This document shows, one piece after another, positions 16,682 to 25,045 of a stretch of 64,000 bases of DNA. The stretch is from Polynucleobacter victoriensis. Its GTDB lineage: Bacteria; Pseudomonadota; Gammaproteobacteria; Burkholderiales; Burkholderiaceae. Location: NCBI RefSeq assembly GCF_900187875.1, contig NZ_FYEX01000001.1, positions 1,116,001-1,180,000 of the forward strand, written 5' to 3'. A program made the position numbers and the translations under genes. The first letter of the stretch is position 1. The number at the start of each line of letters is the position of its first letter. Under the pieces are notes generated by a model that saw only the letters and a program-made list of their open reading frames with translations, had not been told where the DNA came from and did no database searches.

Positions 16682-17254
16682 ATGGGCAATCGATTAACGC
16701 AAATAGCGACTCGAACTGGCGATTCCGGAACCACTGGTTTGGGGGATGGTCAACGTGTAGATAAAGATCATCTACGTATTTGCGCTATGGGAGATGTTGA
16801 TGAGCTTAACTCGGAAATTGGGGTATTAATTACTGAAGATATCCCTAAGAGTGTTGCCGTAGAGTTCAGGGATATTTTTTCTGCCATTCAGCATGACTTA
16901 TTTGATTTAGGTGGGGAGTTATGTATTCCCAATTACACCTTGTTAAAAGAGGAGCAGGTAGCTCAACTAGATATTTGGCTTAAAAAATACAATGCCATTT
17001 TGCCAAGATTAGAAGAGTTCATTTTGCCCGGAGGCACTCGTGCTGCTGCCCAAGCCCATGTCTGCCGAACTGTGTGTCGCCGTGCGGAAAGATCTATTGT
17101 GAAGCTAGGACGTCATGAACCTATTCATGACACACCTCGCCAATATGTCAATAGATTGTCAGATTTGCTATTTGTTTTGGCGCGAGTCTTAAACAAAGAG
17201 GCTGGTGGCTCTGATGTTTTGTGGCATCACAAAAAAGACCCCGAAGGGTCTTAG
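16682..17254 (+). CDS. Cob(I)alamin adenosyltransferase, PduO-type
   Basis: A 190-residue PduO-family ATP:cob(I)alamin adenosyltransferase that makes adenosylcobalamin. The N-terminal ATP-binding segment TRTGDSGTTGLGDGQRV and the GDVDELNSEIG block are intact. The C-terminal motifs PGGTRAAAQAHVCRTVCRRAER and NRLSDLLFVLAR complete the active site of the trimer. The ATG agrees with the usual start of the family (MGNRL.IATRTGD). It is a single-gene unit, divergent from glcD and convergent with aroG, whose terminator hairpin lies within its last codons. No cobalamin riboswitch is visible upstream. Confidence 0.93.
   Translation: MGNRLTQIATRTGDSGTTGLGDGQRVDKDHLRICAMGDVDELNSEIGVLITEDIPKSVAVEFRDIFSAIQHDLFDLGGELCIPNYTLLKEEQVAQLDIWLKKYNAILPRLEEFILPGGTRAAAQAHVCRTVCRRAERSIVKLGRHEPIHDTPRQYVNRLSDLLFVLARVLNKEAGGSDVLWHHKKDPEGS
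17228..17252 (-). terminator. aroG terminator embedded in the 3' coding end of the adenosyltransferase gene
   Basis: On the minus strand AAGACCC, loop TTCG, GGGTCTT is followed by a T run (six A on the plus strand at 17231-17236). It lies 21 bp past the aroG stop, inside the last codons of the convergent adenosyltransferase gene. On the plus strand the hairpin has no T tail. Confidence 0.85.
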
Positions 17255-17272
17255 TTGTCATAGCTTATTTGC

Positions 17273-18397
17273 TTACTTCTTTTTTCTGCGCTGTCTTACA
17301 CCTTCAGCAAGTATCTCTAGAACATTCAAAGAGTCATCCCAGCCTATGCATGCATCAGTAATGCTTGTTGCATATTTAAGGTCATTTGGATTGTCTTTGC
17401 CTGGAGTGAACTTTTGTGCTCCGGCGCACAAGTGACTTTCCACCATAACACCAAAAATTTGTGTTGAACCGCCGGCTAACTGGCCTGCGATATCTTTTGA
17501 TACTTCGATTTGACGCTCATGTTGCTTGCTTGAGTTAGCGTGTGAACAGTCGACCATCAATGTACCTGGTAGTTTTGCTGCCTCAAGTTCAGTGCAAGCT
17601 TTGGCAACACTCTCTGCATCATAGTTTGTGGTTTTGCCACCACGTAAGATAACGTGACAATCTTCATTACCTTTTGTTTCAACAATAGCCACTTGACCAT
17701 TTTTGTGAACGGATAAGAAATGATGAGGTCTGCTTGCTGATTGGATGGCATCAGTAGCAATTTTGATGTTGCCGTCTGTACCATTCTTAAATCCGATTGG
17801 TGCTGAGATACCAGAGGCTAATTCACGGTGGATTTGGCTTTCCGTTGTTCTTGCACCAATAGCGCCCCAAGAAATTAAATCGCCAATGTATTGTGGGGAG
17901 ATAACATCAAGGAACTCGCTACCTGCTGGCATACCCATGCGGTTAATTTCAATTAACAAGTGGCGTGCAATGCGAAGGCCTTCATCAATCCTATAGCTCT
18001 CGTCTAGGTATGGGTCGTTGATCAAGCCTTTCCAGCCCACCGTTGTGCGTGGTTTTTCGAAGTACACGCGCATAACAATTTCTAGTTCGCCTTCATACTT
18101 CTTTCTTTGCTCTAGAAGTTTGGTGGCGTAGTCAATAGCTGCGCTTGGATCGTGAATAGAGCAAGGGCCAATGATCACTAATAGTCGATCATCTTTGCCG
18201 TGCATGATTTCACGTATTTTCTTACGTGTTTTGTTGATTAACTTTTCAACAGATGTGCCCTGAATTGGGAAAAAGCGAATCAAATGCTCTGGTGGAGGCA
18301 GCACCGTAATATTTTGGATGCGCGCATCATCAGTCTCAGATGTTTTGTCGACGCTGGCATACCAGCTATCTCGATTGCTAAGAGCTTTATCAACCAT
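17273..18397 (-). CDS. aroG: 3-deoxy-7-phosphoheptulonate (DAHP) synthase, class I
   Basis: A 374-residue AroFGH-type enzyme joining phosphoenolpyruvate and erythrose 4-phosphate in the first step of the shikimate pathway. Family blocks: VIIGPCSIHDPSAAIDYA, MRVYFEKPRTTVGWKGLINDP, GARTTESQIHRELASG, GFKNGTDG and MVDCSHANSSKQ; the metal-binding Cys, His and Glu residues of the family fall in these. An N-terminal extension of about 40 residues corresponds to the allosteric region, but which aromatic amino acid inhibits it cannot be read. An AAGGGG ribosome-binding site precedes ATG 18397. A terminator hairpin 42 bases upstream and a Phe/Tyr-rich leader ORF before that suggest attenuation control. 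Confidence 0.95.
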   Translation of the reverse strand: MVDKALSNRDSWYASVDKTSETDDARIQNITVLPPPEHLIRFFPIQGTSVEKLINKTRKKIREIMHGKDDRLLVIIGPCSIHDPSAAIDYATKLLEQRKKYEGELEIVMRVYFEKPRTTVGWKGLINDPYLDESYRIDEGLRIARHLLIEINRMGMPAGSEFLDVISPQYIGDLISWGAIGARTTESQIHRELASGISAPIGFKNGTDGNIKIATDAIQSASRPHHFLSVHKNGQVAIVETKGNEDCHVILRGGKTTNYDAESVAKACTELEAAKLPGTLMVDCSHANSSKQHERQIEVSKDIAGQLAGGSTQIFGVMVESHLCAGAQKFTPGKDNPNDLKYATSITDACIGWDDSLNVLEILAEGVRQRRKKK

Positions 18398-18439
18398 TTC
18401 ATTAACCCCTTTTTGCTATTTCTAAATTCATATATGTGT

Positions 18440-18468
18440 AAAAAAAAACCGCCGTTTGCGTCGGCGGT
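18440..18468 (-). terminator. Attenuator-type terminator between leader peptide and aroG
   Basis: On the minus strand ACCGCCG (18468-18462), a 7-nt loop and CGGCGGT (18454-18448) form a perfect 7-bp GC-rich stem followed directly by eight further T. It is 19 nt past the stop of a 25-codon aromatic leader ORF and 42 nt before aroG. It could also serve as the end of the tldD transcript. Its 5' arm (ACCGCC) is complementary to GGCGGT within the leader ORF, giving a competing antiterminator. Confidence 0.88.
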
Positions 18469-18487
18469 TATTTTGAGTGCTTGAAAT

Positions 18488-18565
18488 TTACGCTTGAATT
18501 TCCGCCTCTCGACCGCCTAGGGCTGAGAACCAAAAGTAAAAGAAGTAAAAGTTATTTGCAGACAT
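18488..18565 (-). CDS. Aromatic-rich leader peptide of aroG (candidate attenuator)
   Basis: This 25-codon ORF starts ATG TCT GCA AAT AAC at 18565 and ends with TAA at 18490-18488. Residues 6-13 are FYFFYFWF: five Phe, two Tyr and one Trp in eight consecutive codons. It is followed by a strong T-tailed hairpin and then aroG, the layout of known Phe/Trp attenuators. Codons 17-18 (GGC GGT) can pair with the terminator's 5' arm ACCGCC, and GGCGG in codons 20-22 could do the same. UCUC/GAGA plus GCC/GGC around codons 13-20 offers a competing early hairpin. There is no Shine-Dalgarno, but a TGCTACATT extended -10 ends 6 nt upstream, so it may be leaderless. Function is inferred from layout; no family match is claimed. 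Confidence 0.75.
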   Translation of the reverse strand: MSANNFYFFYFWFSALGGREAEIQA

Positions 18566-18571
18566 GTGGTT

Positions 18572-18580
18572 AATGTAGCA
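18572..18580 (-). promoter_or_regulatory. Extended -10 promoter for the aroG leader
   Basis: On the minus strand TG-C-TACATT matches the extended -10 form TGnTATAAT. The -35 region (AGCGAA at 17-bp spacing) is poor, as is usual when an extended -10 is used. Only six bases lie between the hexamer and the leader-peptide ATG, and 18 bp between it and the tldD stop. Moderate support only. Confidence 0.45.
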
Positions 18581-18598
18581 CAGTTTTTGTGGTTTTCG

Positions 18599-20083
18599 CT
18601 ATTGGGTAGTGCCACCGACGGTCATATTGTCGATTCTGAGGGTTGGTTGGCCAACTCCTACCGGGACGCTTTGACCATCTTTCCCGCAAACTCCAATACC
18701 GCTATCTAGGCCCATGTCATTACCAATCATGCTGATATCTTTGAGTGATTCAGGGCCATTTCCGATAATCGTTGCGCCTTTGACGGGGTATTGAATTTTG
18801 CCGTTCTCGACCCAGTATGCCTCTGATGCTGAAAACACAAACTTACCGCTGGTGATATCGACTTGCCCGCCACCAAAATTGACGGCATACAAGCCTTTTT
18901 TAATGCTTGCAACGATTTCATTAGGGTCATCTTTGCCACCGAGCATATAGGTATTTGTCATGCGAGGCATTGGTAGGGATGCGTAGCTCTCACGTCTTGC
19001 ATTGCCTGTGACTGGCATTTTCATGAGACGAGCATTGAGGCTATCTTGTATGTATCCCTTTAGGATGCCATCTTCAATGAGTGTGGTGCATTGTGTTGGG
19101 TTGCCTTCATCATCTACTGATAGTGAGCCACGACGTCCTGCAATCGTGCCATCATCAACAACAGTGACACCTTTGGCGGCGACCCTTTGACCAATTTTCC
19201 CTGAGAAGGCCGATGACCCCTTGCGGTTAAAGTCACCTTCAAGGCCATGACCAATTGCTTCATGTAGAAGCACTCCTGGCCAACCCGGACCTAACACGAC
19301 AGTCATGGGTCCAGCAGGAGCTGGTCTTGACTCTAAATTAACGAGTGCAGATCTAACGGCTTCATTGATCCAATGATCAATTTTCTCAGTCACAAAAAAG
19401 TGATAATCAAATCTGCCACCACCACCTGATGACCCGACTTCACGGCGACCATTCTGTTCCGCAATTACCGTGATTGATACACGTACCAGCGGTCTGATAT
19501 CTGCAGCTAATACACCATTGGCGCGCGCGACAAGAACCACATCAAATTCGCCGGCAAGTCCTGCCATTACTTGAACAATACGTGGATCTTTAGCCTTTGC
19601 CTTTCTTTCAATATCCTCTAGTAAGGCAATCTTTGCTTTTGCATCTAGGCTATCTAAAGGGTTTAGTGATTGATATAAGGCGTGAGTTGCTGGCGTTGCC
19701 CACTTGGGGCTGATATAAGTCTTATTGTTATTTGGACCAATCACTCGAGTTGCTTCTGCGGCATTTTTTAATGCAGTGGCGCTAATTTCATCAGAATAGG
19801 CAAAAGCAGTTTTGTCATGGCTAACGGCTCTAACACCCACGCCTTGATCAATGCTAAAGCTACCAGATTTGACGATACCTTCTTCAAGACTCCAAGCTTC
19901 GTTGTGAGTTCTTTGGAAATATAAATCAGCATCATCTAGATGATGCTGATGCATGTGAGACAAAGTTTTTTGTAAATCTTGCTCTGTAATGCCTGCCGGC
20001 GCCAAAAGAATGTCTTTAGCAATTTTCAGTGCATCAGCTCTACTAAGCTGAAGTGGATTTTCTAATGCCAAAGGTGAATTCAT
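18599..20083 (-). CDS. tldD: TldD-family metalloprotease
   Basis: A 494-residue member of the TldD/PmbA family; with PmbA (TldE) it forms a zinc protease that degrades unfolded or modified peptides in the cytoplasm. The metal motif HEAIGHGLEGDF lies near residue 274 (HExxxH, with a downstream Cys in NDMGLDSGIGVCGKDGQ expected to supply a further ligand). Other blocks: VLGPGWPGVLLHE and MTNTYMLGGKDDPNEIVA. The length is normal (E. coli TldD 481). No tldE is in the window. It follows the nitrilase gene by 7 bp, in the order yhdP, nitrilase, tldD seen widely in proteobacteria. Confidence 0.95.
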   Translation of the reverse strand: MNSPLALENPLQLSRADALKIAKDILLAPAGITEQDLQKTLSHMHQHHLDDADLYFQRTHNEAWSLEEGIVKSGSFSIDQGVGVRAVSHDKTAFAYSDEISATALKNAAEATRVIGPNNNKTYISPKWATPATHALYQSLNPLDSLDAKAKIALLEDIERKAKAKDPRIVQVMAGLAGEFDVVLVARANGVLAADIRPLVRVSITVIAEQNGRREVGSSGGGGRFDYHFFVTEKIDHWINEAVRSALVNLESRPAPAGPMTVVLGPGWPGVLLHEAIGHGLEGDFNRKGSSAFSGKIGQRVAAKGVTVVDDGTIAGRRGSLSVDDEGNPTQCTTLIEDGILKGYIQDSLNARLMKMPVTGNARRESYASLPMPRMTNTYMLGGKDDPNEIVASIKKGLYAVNFGGGQVDITSGKFVFSASEAYWVENGKIQYPVKGATIIGNGPESLKDISMIGNDMGLDSGIGVCGKDGQSVPVGVGQPTLRIDNMTVGGTTQ

Positions 20084-20090
20084 TGCTTAA

Positions 20091-20915
20091 TCAGAGTGTC
20101 CGATGTTGAAGTGAAGGTAATTTTGCTCGAATTTCATGAATCGTGCTTTTTTCTAATTGCCCGATTACAAATCCTTGCCCATCTTTCAATTCAGATTTAA
20201 TCTCACCCCATGGGTCAATGAGCATGCTTTGTCCCCAAGTCGTTCTGCCGTTCTCATGACGACCACCCTGGGCGCTTGCTAAAACATAGCACTGATTTTC
20301 AATGGCTCTTGCTCTTAGTAATATTTCCCAGTGGGACTTGCCTGTCGTGTAGGTAAAGGCTGCTGAAAGAATATGGCAATCAACAATGCCAATTTCACGA
20401 TAAAGCTCAGGGAATCTCAAGTCATAACAGACCGTGAGGCCAAACCGCCAAGTTTCATTATTAACCTGAATTTCAAAGCTTGTAGGTTTTGAGCCAGGTT
20501 CAATGGTGTTCGATTCTTGGTACTCTTCCTCACCTTGCTTGAAGCCAAATAAGTGAATTTTGTCGTATCTAGCGATCACTTCGCCTTGGCAATCGAAAAC
20601 TAAGCTGGTGTTTCTAACCTTATTGGGTTGTTCGCTACTTAGTGGAATAGTTCCTGCAACTAAGTAAATTTTATGGTTGCGTGCAATTTTCTTTAATCGG
20701 TCTTGTATAAAGCCAGAGCCAAAAGTCTCACGAACCTTTACTTTATCGGTATCAGAGTGGCCCATTAGGCAAAAGTATTCTGGTAATACTGCTAAATCTG
20801 CCCCAGCAGCTTTAGCCTTAGCCACAAGCTCCTCTGCGACATCCAAATTAGTTTCAACTGAACTACTTGAAACCATTTGGATGCTGGCGATATTTAGTTG
20901 GCCTTTGTTATTCAT
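20091..20915 (-). CDS. Nitrilase-superfamily carbon-nitrogen hydrolase (Nit1-type amidase)
   Basis: A 274-residue single-domain enzyme of the nitrilase superfamily. The catalytic triad is intact: Glu46 (LPEYF), Lys119 (YDKIHLFG) and Cys163 (TVCYDLRFPE). The overall layout matches the Nit1/YbeM branch, some members of which repair the deaminated-glutathione side product of transaminases; that substrate is inference here. The gene lies 9 bp downstream of yhdP and 7 bp upstream of tldD, so the three are probably co-transcribed. Confidence 0.88.
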   Translation of the reverse strand: MNNKGQLNIASIQMVSSSSVETNLDVAEELVAKAKAAGADLAVLPEYFCLMGHSDTDKVKVRETFGSGFIQDRLKKIARNHKIYLVAGTIPLSSEQPNKVRNTSLVFDCQGEVIARYDKIHLFGFKQGEEEYQESNTIEPGSKPTSFEIQVNNETWRFGLTVCYDLRFPELYREIGIVDCHILSAAFTYTTGKSHWEILLRARAIENQCYVLASAQGGRHENGRTTWGQSMLIDPWGEIKSELKDGQGFVIGQLEKSTIHEIRAKLPSLQHRTL

Positions 20916-20924
20916 TCGCCAATT

Positions 20925-23900
20925 TTATTTCTTATTAGGACTTTGCTGCTGACGAAGTAAGGATTTATCTCTGATTTCTTTGAGTTGTTTTTCGTCAAGC
21001 GGGTTACCTTTGTTATCCAAAGCAATAATTTGAGGTGTCGCCCATGTTCCTTGTACTAAGTAGTCTAGTTGAAATAGTTTGCTAACTTCGTCTGCAATTA
21101 AATACTGGCCCACCAGTGTGCTCAATCCGATGATTGGGTTAATGAAAGTGTAGCCAAGCGATGCTGTACCTGCATTAAAGTTCGGCGACACGGTAATACG
21201 CATATCTTGTGTTTCGTTCAAGAGATTTGCATGACCAGTCAAGCGAACATTTCCTTGAGGACCTTTCATATTCAGATCTTTAATATTAGCCACACCATTA
21301 GTGATGGTACCTCTTGATGTGATGCGGTCAAATGGGGTGCCTTGCGTCACGATTGGTTTTAATACGCCACCAATATCCAATGTTGCAATTCTTGTTAAAC
21401 CTTGGAAGCTTAGCACTCCTAAAAGTCTGCCAAGGCCTGGATCTACTTGCAAGATGGTACCTTTAACAATATCTAGTGATAGGTCTGCTTGTAATGTTTG
21501 CAGATCATATTTATAAGGTGCATCAGCCCAGCTAAGTTGACCAACCAGCTTTCCTGAGCCATCGTCAATCGCTTTTGGGAAGCCTAGTTTTGATAAAAGT
21601 TTGCCGGCATTATCAATATCAAGGTCAAAATTAAGTTCTGTTCTACCTGAGTCAAGTTTCTTGGCTTGCTTCGGAAGAATCCACCGACCAGTAATTTTTA
21701 CTTCGGCATCCTCAGTTTTTAAAGATAGCTTTTCAATTTTCCAGTCATTCTTGTCATTGTTGGCTAATAGTTCAATTTTTCCGTAGGGTTGTCCATTAAG
21801 AATAAATTGATCTGATTGAATATCAAGGGCGGGTATTTTTTGGATGCGTTGATTAATACTCTTTGTAATGGTTTCACCAGAACTTGAGTTTTCAATAGTA
21901 AGTTTTTGCAAACGTGCTGTGAGTTTTCCTTGCGGTAGACCAGCAGTCGCCGAGCGCCACTGCACTAAACCTATGGCTAGAGATGAGTTAATGCTAGCGT
22001 GCCATAAATCCTCATCATGTGTTGCCAAGATGCTGACATCTTTTAGATCTCGATCTGCAACTCTTAAATTTTTGATATATGCAGAAACTGCATTGAGTTG
22101 GATTGCAGATTTTTTCTGCGTTTGATTTTTGTTACTTGTTGACTCTGGAAAGGTTTTTGATAGCCAGTTTTGCCAAATGCTAGTGTCTAGGTTATCAAAA
22201 ACAATTGCGCTGGTAACTCCTTTGCTAGGTACATAGCCAGGCGTATTAATGCCAATGCCTAAGCGAAGATCTGATTTATCTTTAAAGACAAAGTTAGCAT
22301 CGATCAATTTGCTGATTTTTAATTGACCAACTGTTTCGAAGTTGGTTTCTTTGGTGTTATTAAGAGTTAATTTTCCTGAAAGTGCTTCGCCCAATTTTTT
22401 ATTAAATGGGGTTGGGAAGTTTGAGCTCATATCTTTGAGTTGGAGTCCTAAATCTAGCTTGTATCCGCCAGAAGTGATCGCTAAAGATCCATCATAAGAT
22501 GCCAAACCGTCTAACTGTTGTTGAAGTGTTTTGATTTGCTCGTCTGAGTTAGCGTTGAGTACATCAATGAGTTGCTGAATCCTGACTTGACCATGAACCT
22601 TCATGCCGTCAGCATTCTTCCATGGTAGGTTGCTGCCACTCTCAAATGTAATGTTGCCACCCAATAAATTTGCTTTTAGGTTTTTACCTAAGACATTGTC
22701 TTCTGAAAAAAGTATTTCACCAGTGATATCTCTAACATCAATGGTTTTATTGATGTTCGCCTGATTTTTATCAAGGAAGACGCTGCCCTGAATTGTTGTT
22801 TTTGCTGTATTTGCTAATGGCAAATCAATATTGATTTTTAATTTTCCATTACCAGTTAAGTTAATTTGTTCGGCAGTTTTTTGTAACTTTAAACCTGGCG
22901 GACTTTGTATGTAGTATTTCAGAAGATCTTCACTTGATCCAGACGCTTCCCCATTTATCTTCAGAACAGCATTAGGGCTGACGACATTTAATATGCTGCC
23001 ATGAATATCTTTTAAGTTAACACTTTCAAATACTGCATGAGTGAAGTCCACTTGCAGTTGCGGACCTTTGAAAGCAACAACCCCCGTTACGTTAGTAAAG
23101 TCTGACCATTGCCCCTGTTTTTTTGTTTCATTAGGTGCTGGGGAGTATTGAACATTTTTGATTGGTAGATGTAGGTCAAAGATGCCCGGATGTTTTGTGT
23201 CAAATGGAATATGCTCAGGGTTGCCGCTGATGTTAATGCTGCCGTTGCTAATGAATCCAGATTTCAGCGCACCTCTGATGTATGCGCGCGCATCTTTGGA
23301 CATAGTCAACGGAAAGTAGCGGGTAATTTTATTTACTTCGGCGCGGTCAATATTTCCCTTGATGCTCAGAAATTCGGCAACTTTTTTTGTGGAAGGGCGA
23401 TACTCAGCATCAAAATTGACAGATGCGTCAGCATTTTCTAAACGCATATTTTTTGCTACGTATTTAAAGGACTCTTGATTTTTTGTCCATTCAATTAGTC
23501 CATCAGCTTTATCAAGAGCTAGATGATCATTTTCTAGAATGCCAGGTAGAACAAATGAAGTATTTTTGCCGGCGATGCTAACTTCGCCACCCAATTCGGT
23601 GGCATATATTTTTCCGTTCAAATTTGAGACTGCTAGAAAATCTTTTCTTTCAGGCTTTAAGAAAAGTTTTGAGAATTTAAATGCTAGTTTGTAATGCGAC
23701 TTATTAAATCCAGGCAATGAGATATCAAAAGGTAACTGGCTTGTGTCTGCATTCCAACTTGCATCTAAGTCTTCTAGTTGACCTTCTGGTTGGTAATTTT
23801 TTATAAAACTGCTGATATCTTTCGGTAGTGGAAATTGTCCCGCCAATTGCTCTACCAAACCTAAGTCAATTTCTGAAGCTTTAATTCCAGCATGTTTGAT

Positions 23901-25001
23901 TGAGTCGATGTCTTTGGCTTTTTCCCAATACACGGTAATGTCATTGAGCTCTGTTGCTTTAGATGTTTTATCGATTTGCCATTTAAGTGAAGAAGCGCTC
24001 AAAGACATTTTTTTGCCTTGAGTATCTTGTTTGATTTCACTATTAAGGCTATGTATTTTTAATGGTTTAGAAATCCTGTCCCATTCAAAATGTAATTGAC
24101 TGGCTTGTAAGTTAGTTTCGCCACCATCAAGTGATCCGCTATCTAAGTAAGCGTACCCTTCGCTGCTAATTTTGCCGTCAATAACCTTGACTGAGCTATC
24201 AAATAGTTGGTTGACTTTTTGCAGGTTAACGTCACTAATCTGCCAATCAATTCGACCATTCCAGTCTTGCCAGTTGCCAGCATTACCTAAAACGTTGTGG
24301 CGAAATTTTGCAGTTATTTTTGCTAAATCTTTATTCCATGGGGTTTTTGTAGTTAGCTCCAGGCGGTGCTTATACCAAGTATTTTTGAGAATCAGTGATT
24401 GAATCTCAATTTGATATTCTGCACTCTGATGGAGTTGATCTAGCCAAATAATTTTTGCGTCATTAATGTTCAGGCTGTCTTGCTCGAAAAACCAGTTTGC
24501 CGATTTGTATCCAGCAGATTTTTTATCTAACTTGATTCCGCCGATATCCCAGTTGCCATTTTGGCTTCGATGCGCATAAATGGTTGCATTATTAAAGTTA
24601 AGGTCATGAAAGTGTGGCTGAAAAGTCCAGATACTTTCCCAAGAAACATTGCCGGTGAGTTCTGGAATGGTTAGGCGGGGACTGGAATTTTTTTCTGAGC
24701 GGTCATATATGGCAATATTTTTAATACTGAATGATGGCCATAGAAAGTTCCAGTCAGTTTTGATTTCCTCAATCTTTAACTGGGCGCCAATGTTTTGACT
24801 GACAAGTTCTTCAAAAGTAGCTTTATGGCTCTCAACTTGGGGCCATAAAAAGAATCTAACAGTAATGTGTATGGCAATAAACAATATGCCAACAGCAAGG
24901 CTGACATATTTAAGTCTTTTTTTCCATGTAAGGAGTTGATTCGCGTCCATTGAATGTTCGCGAACCTTTTTTAAGATGGTAGAAAGACTTAACCAAGACA
25001 T
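20925..25001 (-). CDS. yhdP: YhdP-type AsmA-family envelope protein
   Basis: A 1358-residue protein with one N-terminal membrane helix (YVSLAVGILFIAIHITVRFFL, about residues 32-52) and a very long periplasmic part made of beta-strand-rich repeats. The C-terminal AsmA-like block includes GLGRLLGVLSFQGL and the segment NFNAGTASLGYTFINPIIGLSTLVGQYL. E. coli YhdP (1266 residues) and its paralogues TamB and YdbH move phospholipids between the inner and outer membranes. Start ATG 25001 lacks a clear ribosome-binding site; an in-frame ATG at 24950 is an alternative that keeps the helix. It is divergent from glnE, 44 bp away, and heads the nitrilase-tldD run. Confidence 0.9.
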   Translation of the reverse strand: MSWLSLSTILKKVREHSMDANQLLTWKKRLKYVSLAVGILFIAIHITVRFFLWPQVESHKATFEELVSQNIGAQLKIEEIKTDWNFLWPSFSIKNIAIYDRSEKNSSPRLTIPELTGNVSWESIWTFQPHFHDLNFNNATIYAHRSQNGNWDIGGIKLDKKSAGYKSANWFFEQDSLNINDAKIIWLDQLHQSAEYQIEIQSLILKNTWYKHRLELTTKTPWNKDLAKITAKFRHNVLGNAGNWQDWNGRIDWQISDVNLQKVNQLFDSSVKVIDGKISSEGYAYLDSGSLDGGETNLQASQLHFEWDRISKPLKIHSLNSEIKQDTQGKKMSLSASSLKWQIDKTSKATELNDITVYWEKAKDIDSIKHAGIKASEIDLGLVEQLAGQFPLPKDISSFIKNYQPEGQLEDLDASWNADTSQLPFDISLPGFNKSHYKLAFKFSKLFLKPERKDFLAVSNLNGKIYATELGGEVSIAGKNTSFVLPGILENDHLALDKADGLIEWTKNQESFKYVAKNMRLENADASVNFDAEYRPSTKKVAEFLSIKGNIDRAEVNKITRYFPLTMSKDARAYIRGALKSGFISNGSINISGNPEHIPFDTKHPGIFDLHLPIKNVQYSPAPNETKKQGQWSDFTNVTGVVAFKGPQLQVDFTHAVFESVNLKDIHGSILNVVSPNAVLKINGEASGSSEDLLKYYIQSPPGLKLQKTAEQINLTGNGKLKINIDLPLANTAKTTIQGSVFLDKNQANINKTIDVRDITGEILFSEDNVLGKNLKANLLGGNITFESGSNLPWKNADGMKVHGQVRIQQLIDVLNANSDEQIKTLQQQLDGLASYDGSLAITSGGYKLDLGLQLKDMSSNFPTPFNKKLGEALSGKLTLNNTKETNFETVGQLKISKLIDANFVFKDKSDLRLGIGINTPGYVPSKGVTSAIVFDNLDTSIWQNWLSKTFPESTSNKNQTQKKSAIQLNAVSAYIKNLRVADRDLKDVSILATHDEDLWHASINSSLAIGLVQWRSATAGLPQGKLTARLQKLTIENSSSGETITKSINQRIQKIPALDIQSDQFILNGQPYGKIELLANNDKNDWKIEKLSLKTEDAEVKITGRWILPKQAKKLDSGRTELNFDLDIDNAGKLLSKLGFPKAIDDGSGKLVGQLSWADAPYKYDLQTLQADLSLDIVKGTILQVDPGLGRLLGVLSFQGLTRIATLDIGGVLKPIVTQGTPFDRITSRGTITNGVANIKDLNMKGPQGNVRLTGHANLLNETQDMRITVSPNFNAGTASLGYTFINPIIGLSTLVGQYLIADEVSKLFQLDYLVQGTWATPQIIALDNKGNPLDEKQLKEIRDKSLLRQQQSPNKK

Positions 25002-25045
25002 TTTCGTAATTATGCTGTAGCCGAGAAGGTATTGATAGCGATAAC

